From: Pseudomonas sp. BGr12
Lineage (GTDB): Bacteria; Pseudomonadota; Gammaproteobacteria; Pseudomonadales; Pseudomonadaceae
Reading direction: 5' to 3'
NCBI RefSeq assembly: GCF_030272895.1
Contig: NZ_JALRNF010000002.1
Coordinates: forward strand, 62,001 to 126,000
DNA length: 64,000 nucleotides
The notes under the pieces: model-generated
Seen by the model: only the letters and a program-made list of their open reading frames with translations
Databases searched by the model: none
Told to the model about the DNA's origin: nothing
Program-made: the position numbers and the translations under genes
Shown: piece by piece, positions 34,535-42,764 of the stretch
Layout: each line of letters starts with the position of its first letter
How positions within the stretch are numbered: position 1 is the stretch's first letter

Positions 34535-35452
34535 TCAAAGCCCACCGCCGAAGCGGTACTGCCAGACAATGGCAAAACCATCGTATTCGCTGCCAGTGCG
34601 GCTGTACGCCCCCTTGCTCGCAGCCAGCTTGAGCGAATGGTTGCGGTTCACCGGCAGGGTGAGGGTGCCCCCGTAGCGTGTGGTCTCCTGGTAATCGTGG
34701 TTGCCGACGCCATTGATCGAGGTACTGCCGCCGGCAAAGTACGTCGTATCCAGTGAGACCCACACGCCGTTGCCGAAGGCATAGATGATATGCCCCTGTA
34801 CCTGATGAAGCGGGTCCTGGGACGCCGTGCGGCCACCGAAGTAGTCATCGTTGTCGGTGTAGAAGGTCGTCGCGGCGGCCAGCTCCAGGGTCACCGGCCC
34901 CAGCCGCTTGGAGATCCCCAGTTCAGGTTTGAATGACCAGCGGTTGTTGCCCAGGTTGACCAGCCTGCCGGGGTCGTATTGGCCAAGGGGCGCGGTAATC
35001 GCCAGGCTGGCACCGATGATCACATCCTGGCGATAGTCGGCGAACTCGGCCAGGGACAGCGCCGGCGCGCCATAGAGGTTGACCGAGAAACGAAACCTTG
35101 GATCGATCAGGCCGGTGACATCACGCTCCCTGGGTTCGCCGGCAAACAGCGCAGAGCCCTTCAAATGCGCCCGGGGCACGACGATATCGAACTTCCCCGA
35201 TCGACCCCATACGTCCAGGGACCTGGCAAAGGCAAACACCGCAGCCTTGATCCTGATCTTGCCATCCTCCAGCGGAACCGAGGGGTTGGCGGTGACACTG
35301 CCATCCATATCGCTGTAGCCCAGCAGCAGGAAATTGATACCGACCGGCGTATTGGCATACGACCTGGGTTCGAGGTCTTCGGCAACGGCCGTGCTGGCCA
35401 ACAGGGCAAGCGCGGCCGCAAACCCTGCGCAGGGTTTGTGGGTCATGCACAT
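34535..35452 (-). CDS. outer-membrane beta-barrel channel (PF13557/MetA-like)
   Basis: 305 residues. A signal peptide (hydrophobic residues 8-24, cut after AVA-E) is followed by amphipathic beta strands typical of the phenol-degradation meta-pathway (MetA-like) transporter family: EPRSYANTPVGINFLLLGYS near the N-terminus, GRLVNLGNNRWSFKPELGIS mid-way, and a final strand ending YRFGGGL. It would let small aromatic or other solutes through the outer membrane. It is divergent from the LysR gene at 35558, so it probably belongs to the racemase locus. Confidence 0.8.
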   Translation of the reverse strand: MCMTHKPCAGFAAALALLASTAVAEDLEPRSYANTPVGINFLLLGYSDMDGSVTANPSVPLEDGKIRIKAAVFAFARSLDVWGRSGKFDIVVPRAHLKGSALFAGEPRERDVTGLIDPRFRFSVNLYGAPALSLAEFADYRQDVIIGASLAITAPLGQYDPGRLVNLGNNRWSFKPELGISKRLGPVTLELAAATTFYTDNDDYFGGRTASQDPLHQVQGHIIYAFGNGVWVSLDTTYFAGGSTSINGVGNHDYQETTRYGGTLTLPVNRNHSLKLAASKGAYSRTGSEYDGFAIVWQYRFGGGL

Positions 35453-35557
35453 TCACGCGCTTCCTGTCGGCCCCGGAGTGGTATGTATTGTTGTAGCGCA
35501 TAGGCAGGACTTTGCTTCAGACTCGATCCCGATCCTATCTGGTCGGTTGAAATCACC

Positions 35558-36532
35558 ATGGCGCCTCAATTCGAAATCAGCGAAACCCTGGTCGGCGCGC
35601 TTTCGCTGCGCGCCATTAAATCCTTTCTTGCGGCGGCGAAATTCAGCAGCTTTACCGGCGCTGCCAATGCCCTGAACGTGACCCCCGCAGCCGTCAGCAA
35701 GCAGGTGCGGGAACTGGAGGACTACCTCGGTACGGCGCTGTTTGTCCGCTCGGGAAGGGCTGTCACGCTGACGGCCGATGGCGAGATGTTCAAGGATGCC
35801 ACCCAGCTTTCGCTGATCAATATTCATCAGGCCGCCGAACGCCTGCGCAAGAGAACGCCCGCCAGGCAGACCTTGACGGTGTGCTGTTCGCCCGCGTTTT
35901 CAGCGCTTTGGTTGCACAGACGACTGCCCGAGTTCCTTCGGGACGCTGCGGATATCGAACTCACCGTGCTGGCCACACAGAACTTCATCGCGATGGAAGC
36001 CGGCGTGCAGCCTGACGTGTACATCGCCAAGCTGGCTAGCCTGCGCGGCGGATACGACAGCGAGCACCTGTTCGACGACGAAGTCTATCCGGTCTGCACG
36101 CCCCGATATCTGAACAGCCACGGCCCGATCAACGCCCCCGAAGAACTGCTCGACAGGTCGCTGCTGGACCTGAGCGCCTATGGTCGCTCGCAGATTTCCG
36201 AGCATATCGACTGGAAAGTCTGGCTGGCGCTGCATGACGTGGACACCCATTGGCGCGCCGATACCCCGCGGCACCTGTTCACCAGCAATGATTACGCAGG
36301 CATCGTGCAGTTGGCCTTGGCGCATCATGGGGTGGCCTTGGGTTGGCATCATCTGGTCGGACACCTGGTCGACAGCGGCGAGCTGGTGCGGCCGCTGCCG
36401 CACAAGACGGTCATGAAAAACCGCGGCCATTACCTGTCCGTGCGCAAGGACAGGGCGGATACCAGCGTGTGCAAACACTTCTGCCAGTGGATCAAGCAAG
36501 AGCTCGCCGCGCAATCTTCAACCAAAAGTTGA
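35558..36532 (+). CDS. LysR-family regulator (GcvA-like) of racemase locus
   Basis: 324 residues. The DNA-binding domain begins near residue 11 (LRAIKSFLAAAKFSSFTGAANALNVTPAAVSKQVR) and is followed by a long effector domain. GcvA-type members control amino-acid metabolism. It lies between the divergent outer-membrane channel (start 35452) and the downstream racemase-family gene (36632), with 105-bp and 99-bp gaps, so it probably regulates both. Confidence 0.87.
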   Translation: MAPQFEISETLVGALSLRAIKSFLAAAKFSSFTGAANALNVTPAAVSKQVRELEDYLGTALFVRSGRAVTLTADGEMFKDATQLSLINIHQAAERLRKRTPARQTLTVCCSPAFSALWLHRRLPEFLRDAADIELTVLATQNFIAMEAGVQPDVYIAKLASLRGGYDSEHLFDDEVYPVCTPRYLNSHGPINAPEELLDRSLLDLSAYGRSQISEHIDWKVWLALHDVDTHWRADTPRHLFTSNDYAGIVQLALAHHGVALGWHHLVGHLVDSGELVRPLPHKTVMKNRGHYLSVRKDRADTSVCKHFCQWIKQELAAQSSTKS

Positions 36533-36631
36533 AGGAATGCCGGAGGAAATGTCGTTTAAGTTATCGATGAAATACGCATAGATTTCTCTTTGCGTCGCAA
36601 GGGGCGGCGGTACGCAAGAGGAGTTCAGCAC

Positions 36632-37690
36632 ATGGGTTTCAAGAGAAGTATCCAGGCCGTGGAAACCCATTCGGGTATCCCCATGCGCGTCGTGACCGGC
36701 GGTATCCCGCATATTCCCGGTGACACCGTCCAGGCCAAGATGAAATGGCTGCAAGCCAATGACGACGGGCTGCGCAAGCTACTGCTGCGCGAGCCGCGTG
36801 GCTACCCGGCCCATTGCTGCAATATCGTCGTGCCGCCCTGTCATCCAGAGGCGGATGCAGGCTTCATCATCCTGGAGCAGGTCGAGTACCCGATGATGTC
36901 GGGCGGCAACACCATCTCCGTGGCAACGGTGCTACTGGAAATGGGCATGCTGCCGATGCACGAGCCGGTGACCGAACTGACGCTGGAGGCACCGGCCGGG
37001 CTGATACGCATCACCGCCGAGTGCCAGGGTGGCAAGGTCAAGCGCGTGAAGTTCAAGAACGTACCGGCCTTTGCCGCGCATCTGGATGCCGTCATCGATA
37101 TACCACATCTGGGCAAGGTACGAGTGGATGTCGGCTGGGGCGGCATGTTCTATGCCATTGCCGATGTGCGCCAGTTTCCGGGGCTTGAACTCAAGCCCGA
37201 ACATGGCAAGGAGATTGCGCGGGTCTCGGCCATGATCCGCCAGGCCGCCATCGAGCAGTTGCCGGTTGCGCATCCCGACTATCCGGGTGTCGGGATCACG
37301 ATTTCCCAGCTCTCGGGCCCCACGGACGACCCGCGGGCCGACTGGAAGAACGCCGTCACCATGCCCACCGGCCCGCTCTCGTGGGACGATCCGGCCACCT
37401 GGACCGGGGCGATCGACCGCTGCCCCTGCGGCACCGGCACGTGCGCCAAGATGGCCGTGTTACATGCCAAGGGCGAGCTGGCGCTGCACCAGGACTTCCG
37501 TCATCAGGGCATCCTCGGCACCGTCTTTACCGGCCGGCTGGAGGAAACGACGCGCATCGGCGAGCACGTCGCCGTGGTGCCGACACTGGCCGGCACCAGC
37601 TGGATCCATGGCTTGCACACCATCGTGCTGGATCACGACGATCCCTTTCCCGAGGGTTACACCCTCGGGGACATCTGGCCGAAACAGTAG
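36632..37690 (+). CDS. proline-racemase-family enzyme with a Ser-Cys active site
   Basis: 352 residues from ATG at 36632 (GAGGAG upstream). It belongs to the proline racemase superfamily (proline racemase, 4-hydroxyproline epimerase, trans-3-hydroxy-L-proline dehydratase). The second active-site cysteine is present, C266 in CPCGTGT, while the first is replaced by serine (S90 in MMSGGNT). A downstream ornithine-cyclodeaminase-family reductase fits the known pair: dehydratase making delta1-pyrroline-2-carboxylate, then reductase giving L-proline (called lhpH and lhpI in other bacteria). The exact reaction cannot be fixed from sequence; racemase/epimerase activity is the alternative. Confidence 0.83.
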   Translation: MGFKRSIQAVETHSGIPMRVVTGGIPHIPGDTVQAKMKWLQANDDGLRKLLLREPRGYPAHCCNIVVPPCHPEADAGFIILEQVEYPMMSGGNTISVATVLLEMGMLPMHEPVTELTLEAPAGLIRITAECQGGKVKRVKFKNVPAFAAHLDAVIDIPHLGKVRVDVGWGGMFYAIADVRQFPGLELKPEHGKEIARVSAMIRQAAIEQLPVAHPDYPGVGITISQLSGPTDDPRADWKNAVTMPTGPLSWDDPATWTGAIDRCPCGTGTCAKMAVLHAKGELALHQDFRHQGILGTVFTGRLEETTRIGEHVAVVPTLAGTSWIHGLHTIVLDHDDPFPEGYTLGDIWPKQ

Positions 37691-37701
37691 GGACGGTAGC
37701 C

Positions 37702-38634
37702 ATGCAGATCATTTCAGCGCAGCAAATCCGCTCGGTACTCGACTGGCACGGCGTTCTTGACGCCTTGCACCGGGGGCATTCGGGCTCCCGGCCGATTGCC
37801 GACGGTTACTTCATCGGCGATTCGAGCTTTGGGCTGTTCAGCCGGGGCGTCATCCTGCCGGGCAAGGGCGCCGGGGTCAAAATCGCCTCGATCCATCCGG
37901 CCAATGGCGCTGCCGATCCTCCGCTGCCAACGGAGCAGGCCGCGTTCCTGGTCATGGACGAGCGCACCAAGGGACTGGTCGCCATGCTGGACGGGCCTGA
38001 AATCACCCGCTGGAAGACCGCAGCCGACTCGGCCCTGGCGGCACGGATATTGAGCCGCGAAAACAGTGAGGTCCTGCTGGTCCTGGGCGCAGGCCCCATT
38101 GCTGCGGCCTTGACCGACGCTTACCTGCACATCCGGCCATCGATCCGTGAAGTCTTGTTGTGGAATCGCACGGCGTCGCGGCTGGAAGGCGCGCGCTCGG
38201 CGCTTGCGGCGAGAAACATCCGGGTGCGGGTGGTCGACGATCTCGATGCTGCAGTCGCCCGGGCAGACATCATTGCCGCCGCCACCAGCACATCAACGCC
38301 TGTGATCCGCGGCGAGTGCGTTCGTCCCGGTACCCATGTCGATCTGGTGGGAGGCTACCGGCCCGACATGCAGGAGGCCGATTGCACGGTGTACCGTGAT
38401 GCCCGGATCTTCGTCGACGACCGGCAGAATGCTGCCCAATCGGGGGACATCCTGACTCCCCTGCAAGCGGGCGTGATCGGGGAGGGCGACATAGAGGGCG
38501 ATCTGTTCGATCTGTGCAGGATGCCGGCGTTCCATCGTTCGGCCGGGGACCGGACGGTCTACAAGAATGCCGGCGGTGCCTACCTGGACCTGATCGTCAG
38601 CCAGTATGTTGTCGAGCAACTGACGTCACGCTAG
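37702..38634 (+). CDS. ornithine-cyclodeaminase/mu-crystallin-family reductase
   Basis: 310 residues from ATG at 37702, 11 bp after the racemase-family stop. Rossmann signature LGAGPIAA at 128-135; lysines K60 and K105 and the region [16 protein letters not shown] correspond to conserved substrate/cofactor residues. Members include ornithine cyclodeaminase and, next to racemase-family genes, delta1-pyrroline-2-carboxylate reductase (lhpI type), which would make L-proline. That assignment rests on neighbourhood. Its 3' end overlaps the convergent SDR gene by 4 bp. Confidence 0.84.
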   Translation: MQIISAQQIRSVLDWHGVLDALHRGHSGSRPIADGYFIGDSSFGLFSRGVILPGKGAGVKIASIHPANGAADPPLPTEQAAFLVMDERTKGLVAMLDGPEITRWKTAADSALAARILSRENSEVLLVLGAGPIAAALTDAYLHIRPSIREVLLWNRTASRLEGARSALAARNIRVRVVDDLDAAVARADIIAAATSTSTPVIRGECVRPGTHVDLVGGYRPDMQEADCTVYRDARIFVDDRQNAAQSGDILTPLQAGVIGEGDIEGDLFDLCRMPAFHRSAGDRTVYKNAGGAYLDLIVSQYVVEQLTSR

Positions 38635-39452
38635 CGTGCGCTGTCATCCGCTGCCTTGGGGGTCGCGGCCGAACCTGCCAGCAAGCCACCGTCAATGTTG
38701 AACTCACTGCCGGTAACGTAGGCCGCGTCATCCGAGGCGAGAAACAGCGCCATGGCCGCCACTTCTTCGGGCATGCCGAAGCGCCTGAGCGGCGTGTCGC
38801 GGACCAGGGCGGCCATTCGCGCTTCACGACCTGCATCGGTGCCGAGCATGGGCTCCCACATAGGCGTGAGGATGGCGGCCGGATGAATCGAGTTGCAGCG
38901 AACCTTCAGCCCCTGCTCGGCGCAGTACAGCGCCACGGTCTTGGTGTGGTTGCGAACGGCGGCCTTGGATGAGGCGTACGCCGCCGCGCCCGGGATGCCG
39001 ACCAGGCCTGAGCGGGAGGAGATGTTGATGATGGCGCCAGCCCCCGACTGGCGCATGGCGCCAATGGCGTACTTGCAGCCGAGGAACACACCGTCGAGAT
39101 TGGTATGATGCACAGCGCGCCAGTCTTCCAGGCGAGCATGTTCCGGATCATGCCGGACGACGCCCTGCTCGAATCCGGTGATCCCGGCGTTGTTCACCAG
39201 CACGTCAAGGCTGTCGCGCGCCTTCAGGATCTGCATCGTTACGCGCTGCCAGTCTTCTTCGCTGCGCACATCGAGCCGCAGGTAACAGGCGCGATCACCC
39301 AGTGAGCGTGCAACTGCGCTGCCCAGGTCGTCATTGATGTCGGTGAGGTAGACAAAGCAGCCTTCTTGCACGAAGCGCCGTGCAATCGCGGCGCCAATGC
39401 CCTGGGCCGCCCCGGTGATGAGCGCTGTCTTGGTCGTCAGTTTATTGTCCAT
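38631..39452 (-). CDS. short-chain dehydrogenase/reductase
   Basis: 273 residues from ATG at 39452. Classical [11 protein letters not shown] (13-20), NNAG (87-90), serine in NISSRSG (near 145), and Y159-x-x-x-K163. The final part (GSEFNIDGG) fits FabG-like enzymes. It is convergent with the reductase gene (4-bp overlap). Substrate unknown; a hydroxy-compound oxidation related to the adjacent locus is possible but not shown. Confidence 0.85.
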   Translation of the reverse strand: MDNKLTTKTALITGAAQGIGAAIARRFVQEGCFVYLTDINDDLGSAVARSLGDRACYLRLDVRSEEDWQRVTMQILKARDSLDVLVNNAGITGFEQGVVRHDPEHARLEDWRAVHHTNLDGVFLGCKYAIGAMRQSGAGAIINISSRSGLVGIPGAAAYASSKAAVRNHTKTVALYCAEQGLKVRCNSIHPAAILTPMWEPMLGTDAGREARMAALVRDTPLRRFGMPEEVAAMALFLASDDAAYVTGSEFNIDGGLLAGSAATPKAADDSAR

Positions 39453-39523
39453 AAATGATGTAGCTCCGTGGGGTGGTGCGTGGAAAAGGAAATCTAGCTG
39501 CGTTTGCTGCAATTGCCACCAGG

Positions 39524-39549
39524 ATCGCGGGGCAAGCCCGCTCCTGCAG
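39524..39549. repeat. single REP unit
   Basis: ATCGCGGGGCAAGCCCGCTCCT, a single REP element in the gap upstream of the SDR gene. The stem GCGGGGC/GCCCGC forms a hairpin on its own. Confidence 0.8.
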
Positions 39550-39729
39550 ATTGACCGCGCACCGGGCCAGGTGTTGGAACCGTTGGAAATTTATGCGCAG
39601 CTCTCCTAGAACTTTTCCCTATTTATCGGTCTATTTGGATAGGCACATCGGCCCGGTAAACGCGACACGATAGTTTCCCGAAGACCGATGGCCACACATC
39701 CAAATGTCAGCCAGAGGTTGTCTTCGCTC

Positions 39730-40158
39730 ATGAAATTCCATGTCCCACGGAGGGTGCTCTTCGGCCTGTTCGCGTTCGTCGCGGTGGGCTCGGCATCAGC
39801 AACACAGATGAAGACTTCCAATCCTGCTCCTGCACCTGAGGCCGCCGCGCAAGTCGCAGCCGTCCAGGCGCCGGCCAGGGCTGCCGAAAACCCCTGGCCA
39901 ACCCTGGCCAGCGTGGCCGACCAGCAGCCAGGAGCGTTGCTGGCCCATGACGACCGCTACTGGCACGACCACCGTTATGATGATCGCCGGGACGACTGGC
40001 GGCGCGAACAATGGCGCCGCGACAACTGGCGCCGAGAGCAGGCCCGCCGGGAAGCCGAGCGCCGTCGTGACTGGGAGCGTCGGCGTGATTGGGAACGCCG
40101 TCATGACCGGGCCATGCAGCACCGTTACTACGACGATCGCGGCTACTATCGTCGCTAG
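39730..40158 (+). CDS. secreted Arg/Asp/Trp/Tyr-rich protein
   Basis: 142 residues. A signal peptide (residues 1-25, cut after ASA) is followed by an Ala/Pro-rich linker and then a C-terminal half almost entirely composed of R, D, W, E, H and Y in repeated words such as RRDWERR, WRREQ and YYDDRG. Position 39688 could also start the frame, but lacks a signal. Charged repeats like these occur in periplasmic or surface-exposed small proteins of unknown role; they might bind polyanions. The end overlaps the convergent Nudix gene by 4 bp. Confidence 0.7.
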   Translation: MKFHVPRRVLFGLFAFVAVGSASATQMKTSNPAPAPEAAAQVAAVQAPARAAENPWPTLASVADQQPGALLAHDDRYWHDHRYDDRRDDWRREQWRRDNWRREQARREAERRRDWERRRDWERRHDRAMQHRYYDDRGYYRR

Positions 40159-40616
40159 GGCGTAGCGTCTTCAACCGGGGCGTGCGGGGTGTCTGGCAAG
40201 TGCCCACGCGCTCGCAGGGAAGCACTCACAAAATCCAGCGCCCGACGGAAAACGGGGTGGCATTCGGCATGGGGCAACCGGTCGAGCGCCGCCCAGAAAA
40301 ACTCGAAACAGTGACCATGGTCATCGAGCGTCTGATGCGACCACCGCTCAGGTAATGGTTCACTCACCCGGCACAGGTGAAACGACCAGACCTGGCCTTG
40401 ATGGCCAGCCTCCCAACAGCCCAGTTCGTCGCGGATCGTGGCCGCGTTGATACCCGACTCTTCCGCCAGTTCCCGCAGGGCCGCCTGGCCAGGTGTTTCG
40501 CCTGGCTCGATGGTGCCCTTGACCAGTTGCACGCCTGCCAGTGGGTGACGGAACAAGAGGATCCTTTGGTGCGGCGTGGATGAAAGCACTACGGCGCAGG
40601 CCTTGTCAGGGTGCAT
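40155..40616 (-). CDS. Nudix hydrolase
   Basis: 153 residues. The Nudix box G34-x5-E40-x7-R48-E49-L-x-E52-E53-x-G55-I is complete, so a metal-dependent nucleotide diphosphate hydrolase is expected. Substrates range from nucleotide sugars to oxidised NTPs. It is divergent from the isochorismatase gene at 40755. Confidence 0.88.
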   Translation of the reverse strand: MHPDKACAVVLSSTPHQRILLFRHPLAGVQLVKGTIEPGETPGQAALRELAEESGINAATIRDELGCWEAGHQGQVWSFHLCRVSEPLPERWSHQTLDDHGHCFEFFWAALDRLPHAECHPVFRRALDFVSASLRARGHLPDTPHAPVEDATP

Positions 40617-40754
40617 GACGATTTCCTTATTTCTAAAAAGGACAGATTTTTTGCCTGCCCCACGTTAAAGTCTCTACCGCCATAGGGCTATGCGTCCTTC
40701 AATGGCATCAGCTGCTTCAGATCGCCAATTCGATTTTCAAAGGAACTGAAATCA

Positions 40755-41297
40755 ATGAAAGCGTTAATCGTCATCGACGTACAACACGGGCTGTTCAGGT
40801 CTTCTCCGGCCCCGGCGTCAGCTGAAAGCGTGATACATCGCATCAACGGCTTGACCAGGCGGGCCAGGTTGCAGGGAGCGCCGGTCATTTTTGTTCAGCA
40901 CGAGGCAACGGGCGGCGAGTATTTCAGGCATGGCAGCGCGGAGTGGGCGCTGGACGCTGGTCTCGTCACCTGCGACACCGATCAACTCGTCCGTAAAACC
41001 ACGCCCGATTCCTTCCTGAGAACAGACCTCGAAGCGGTGTTGGCGAAGTGTGGAGCGTCCCATCTGGTGGTCTGCGGGTATGCCAGCGAATTCTGCATCG
41101 ATACCACAGTCCGGCGTGCCGCGGCCTTGGGCTATGAGGTGACCTTGGTCAGTGATGCCCACACGACCCAGGACAAAGCCCATGCCGATGCGGCGCACAT
41201 TATCGCTCACCACAATGCCACCTTGCCGAGTATCAGAAGCTTTGGCGTACCGATCCACGCGCAAGCAAGCGAGGGTGTCGAGTTCGCTCAGGGTTAG
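40755..41297 (+). CDS. isochorismatase-family cysteine hydrolase
   Basis: 180 residues. The catalytic triad of the family is visible: D8 in IVIDVQ, K81 in VRKTTP and C114 in SEFCIDTT. AAAGGAACT precedes the ATG at a good distance. Members hydrolyse amides such as nicotinamide, N-carbamoyl compounds or ureides, or vinyl ethers; with such a divergent group, the substrate is not evident. Confidence 0.86.
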   Translation: MKALIVIDVQHGLFRSSPAPASAESVIHRINGLTRRARLQGAPVIFVQHEATGGEYFRHGSAEWALDAGLVTCDTDQLVRKTTPDSFLRTDLEAVLAKCGASHLVVCGYASEFCIDTTVRRAAALGYEVTLVSDAHTTQDKAHADAAHIIAHHNATLPSIRSFGVPIHAQASEGVEFAQG

Positions 41298-41422
41298 GCA
41301 TCCTGCCTGCGGGCCGTTGCACACTGGGTAAATGCCAACCCGTTCGAAGTAGTGATCGACGTCGCTGATCGCCAGGTACAAGGTGCCGGACAGCGACACC
41401 GGCGTCGGCCGAGCCTGGGGCG

Positions 41423-41851
41423 CTAGGCAAGCCGCTCCCACATCTGCAGCAGCCCCAGGCCATGGACAACACCGAAGCCGGTGCACACCAGCGAACTGAT
41501 CACGATGAAGCGCGTGCTCCTGCCGGTGTTGATGAGAAAGAACGGCCCGACCACCCCGCGCAGCAGGTAGATCAGTGTGATCACGATGAGCGCCGGGCGC
41601 AGCAGTGGTAGCGGACCGATCACCAATGCCCCGGACAGGGCATAGGCGGCCCAGATCACCAGCACCAGCGCGATGCCAAGGGTGATGATGGCCGGAAAGG
41701 TCTTTCCCGCCTCGGCGGCGCGGACGAAGCGCTCGCCCGCACCGAACAGCCGGTAGCCGGCAGGCCCGGCTATGATCGCGCCGATGTGCAGGGCGGCAGC
41801 CAGCAGGCTGAGTACGGCACCGATGATCAATGCCAGGTTGTAGTGGTCCAT
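41423..41851 (-). CDS. hypothetical four-helix membrane protein
   Basis: 142 residues with four hydrophobic segments (about residues 7-27, 52-72, 78-97, 112-135) and a polar loop containing a GERFVRAAEAGKTFP stretch. I do not recognise it. There is no operon partner within 100 bp on the same strand. Confidence 0.65.
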   Translation of the reverse strand: MDHYNLALIIGAVLSLLAAALHIGAIIAGPAGYRLFGAGERFVRAAEAGKTFPAIITLGIALVLVIWAAYALSGALVIGPLPLLRPALIVITLIYLLRGVVGPFFLINTGRSTRFIVISSLVCTGFGVVHGLGLLQMWERLA

Positions 41852-41957
41852 TACGCGCGATCTCCCTTCCTTGAGTGCTCAAGCGAGCGTGCATCCTAGC
41901 AGCTTGCCTATACTGCTTTCGATTCGTCGATACCCCGGCAGAAAAGGAATTTGCATC

Positions 41958-42170
41958 ATGAGCGAAGATCCGAAAGTCAAAGGGCCCGCGTCGTATTTCC
42001 CCTCGATTGAAAAGAAATACGGGCAACCCATCAGCCACTGGCTGACGCTGCTCGAATCGCTGAGTGGCAAGAAGCATATGGAGATGGTGGCCTGGCTCAA
42101 GGCCGAGCATGGGATGGGGCATGGGCATGCCAATGCGCTGGTTGCCTACTTCCTGCACCGCACACCGTAG
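41958..42170 (+). CDS. DUF4287-family protein
   Basis: 70 residues from ATG at 41958, preceded by AAAAGGAA. The sequence YFPSIEKKYGQPISHWLTLL, then HMEMVAWLKAEHGMGHGHANAL, is the compact DUF4287 fold, commonly found as a single small soluble protein of unknown role. The stop codon falls inside the first bases of a REP element. Confidence 0.82.
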   Translation: MSEDPKVKGPASYFPSIEKKYGQPISHWLTLLESLSGKKHMEMVAWLKAEHGMGHGHANALVAYFLHRTP

Positions 42171-42236
42171 GAGCGGGCTTGCCCCGCGAAGCGATGTGAA
42201 TGGCAGCAGGCAATCGCGGGGCAAGCCCGCTCCTAC
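42167..42236. repeat. paired REP element (inverted)
   Basis: GTAGGAGCGGGCTTGCCCCGCGA at 42167 is answered by its complement ending 42236, with about 24 bp between. The unit includes the stop codon of the DUF4287 gene (42168-42170). Confidence 0.88.
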
Positions 42237-42351
42237 AGGCGGTCAAACCAGGATGGGGTGACCGCTTGTCGGCCTTTGCCCTGGGTTGTCGATTACCTAT
42301 GCGCCCATTCGACTACTGCACAGATCAACCCCACGTGCAGGAGTAAGTGTC

Positions 42352-42705
42352 ATGGCTTATGTCGATGGATTTGTCATTGCCGTACCCACCGCCAACCGCG
42401 AGGCCTTCAAACGCCATGCCGAGGAGGCGGCGCTGGTGTTCAAGGAGGCCGGGGCGCTGCAGATCAGGGAGTGCTGGGGCGACGATGTGCCCGAGGGCAA
42501 GGTGACGTCGTTTCCGATGGCGGTGAAGTGCAAGGACGATGAGACGGTGGTGTTTTCCTGGATCGTCTGGCCGTCGCGGCAGGTGCGCGATGCCGGGATG
42601 CAGAAGGTGATGGAGGACTCGCGCCTGCAGCCGGACAAGAATCCCATGCCCTTCGACGGGCAGCGGCTGATCTTTGGCGGGTTCGAAGTGCTGGTGGATG
42701 TGTAG
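42352..42705 (+). CDS. DUF1428-family protein
   Basis: 117 residues from ATG at 42352 (GCAGGAG upstream). The sequence YVDGFVIAVPTANREAFKRH and the FPMAVKCKDDETVVFSWI strand match the DUF1428 family, small proteins with a ferredoxin-like (dimeric alpha-beta barrel) fold. Function not known. It converges on the M20 dipeptidase gene. Confidence 0.85.
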   Translation: MAYVDGFVIAVPTANREAFKRHAEEAALVFKEAGALQIRECWGDDVPEGKVTSFPMAVKCKDDETVVFSWIVWPSRQVRDAGMQKVMEDSRLQPDKNPMPFDGQRLIFGGFEVLVDV

Positions 42706-42714
42706 GGGCCGCTG

Positions 42715-42745
42715 GCCTCATCGCCGGCAATACCGGCGATGAGGC
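42715..42745. terminator. bidirectional hairpin terminator
   Basis: GCCTCATCGCCGG, loop CAATA, CCGGCGATGAGGC: a perfect 13-bp stem between the ends of the convergent DUF1428 and dipeptidase genes. It lacks a pronounced T tract on either side. Confidence 0.7.
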
Positions 42746-42764
42746 TCAGTGGGCAATCTGCTTT

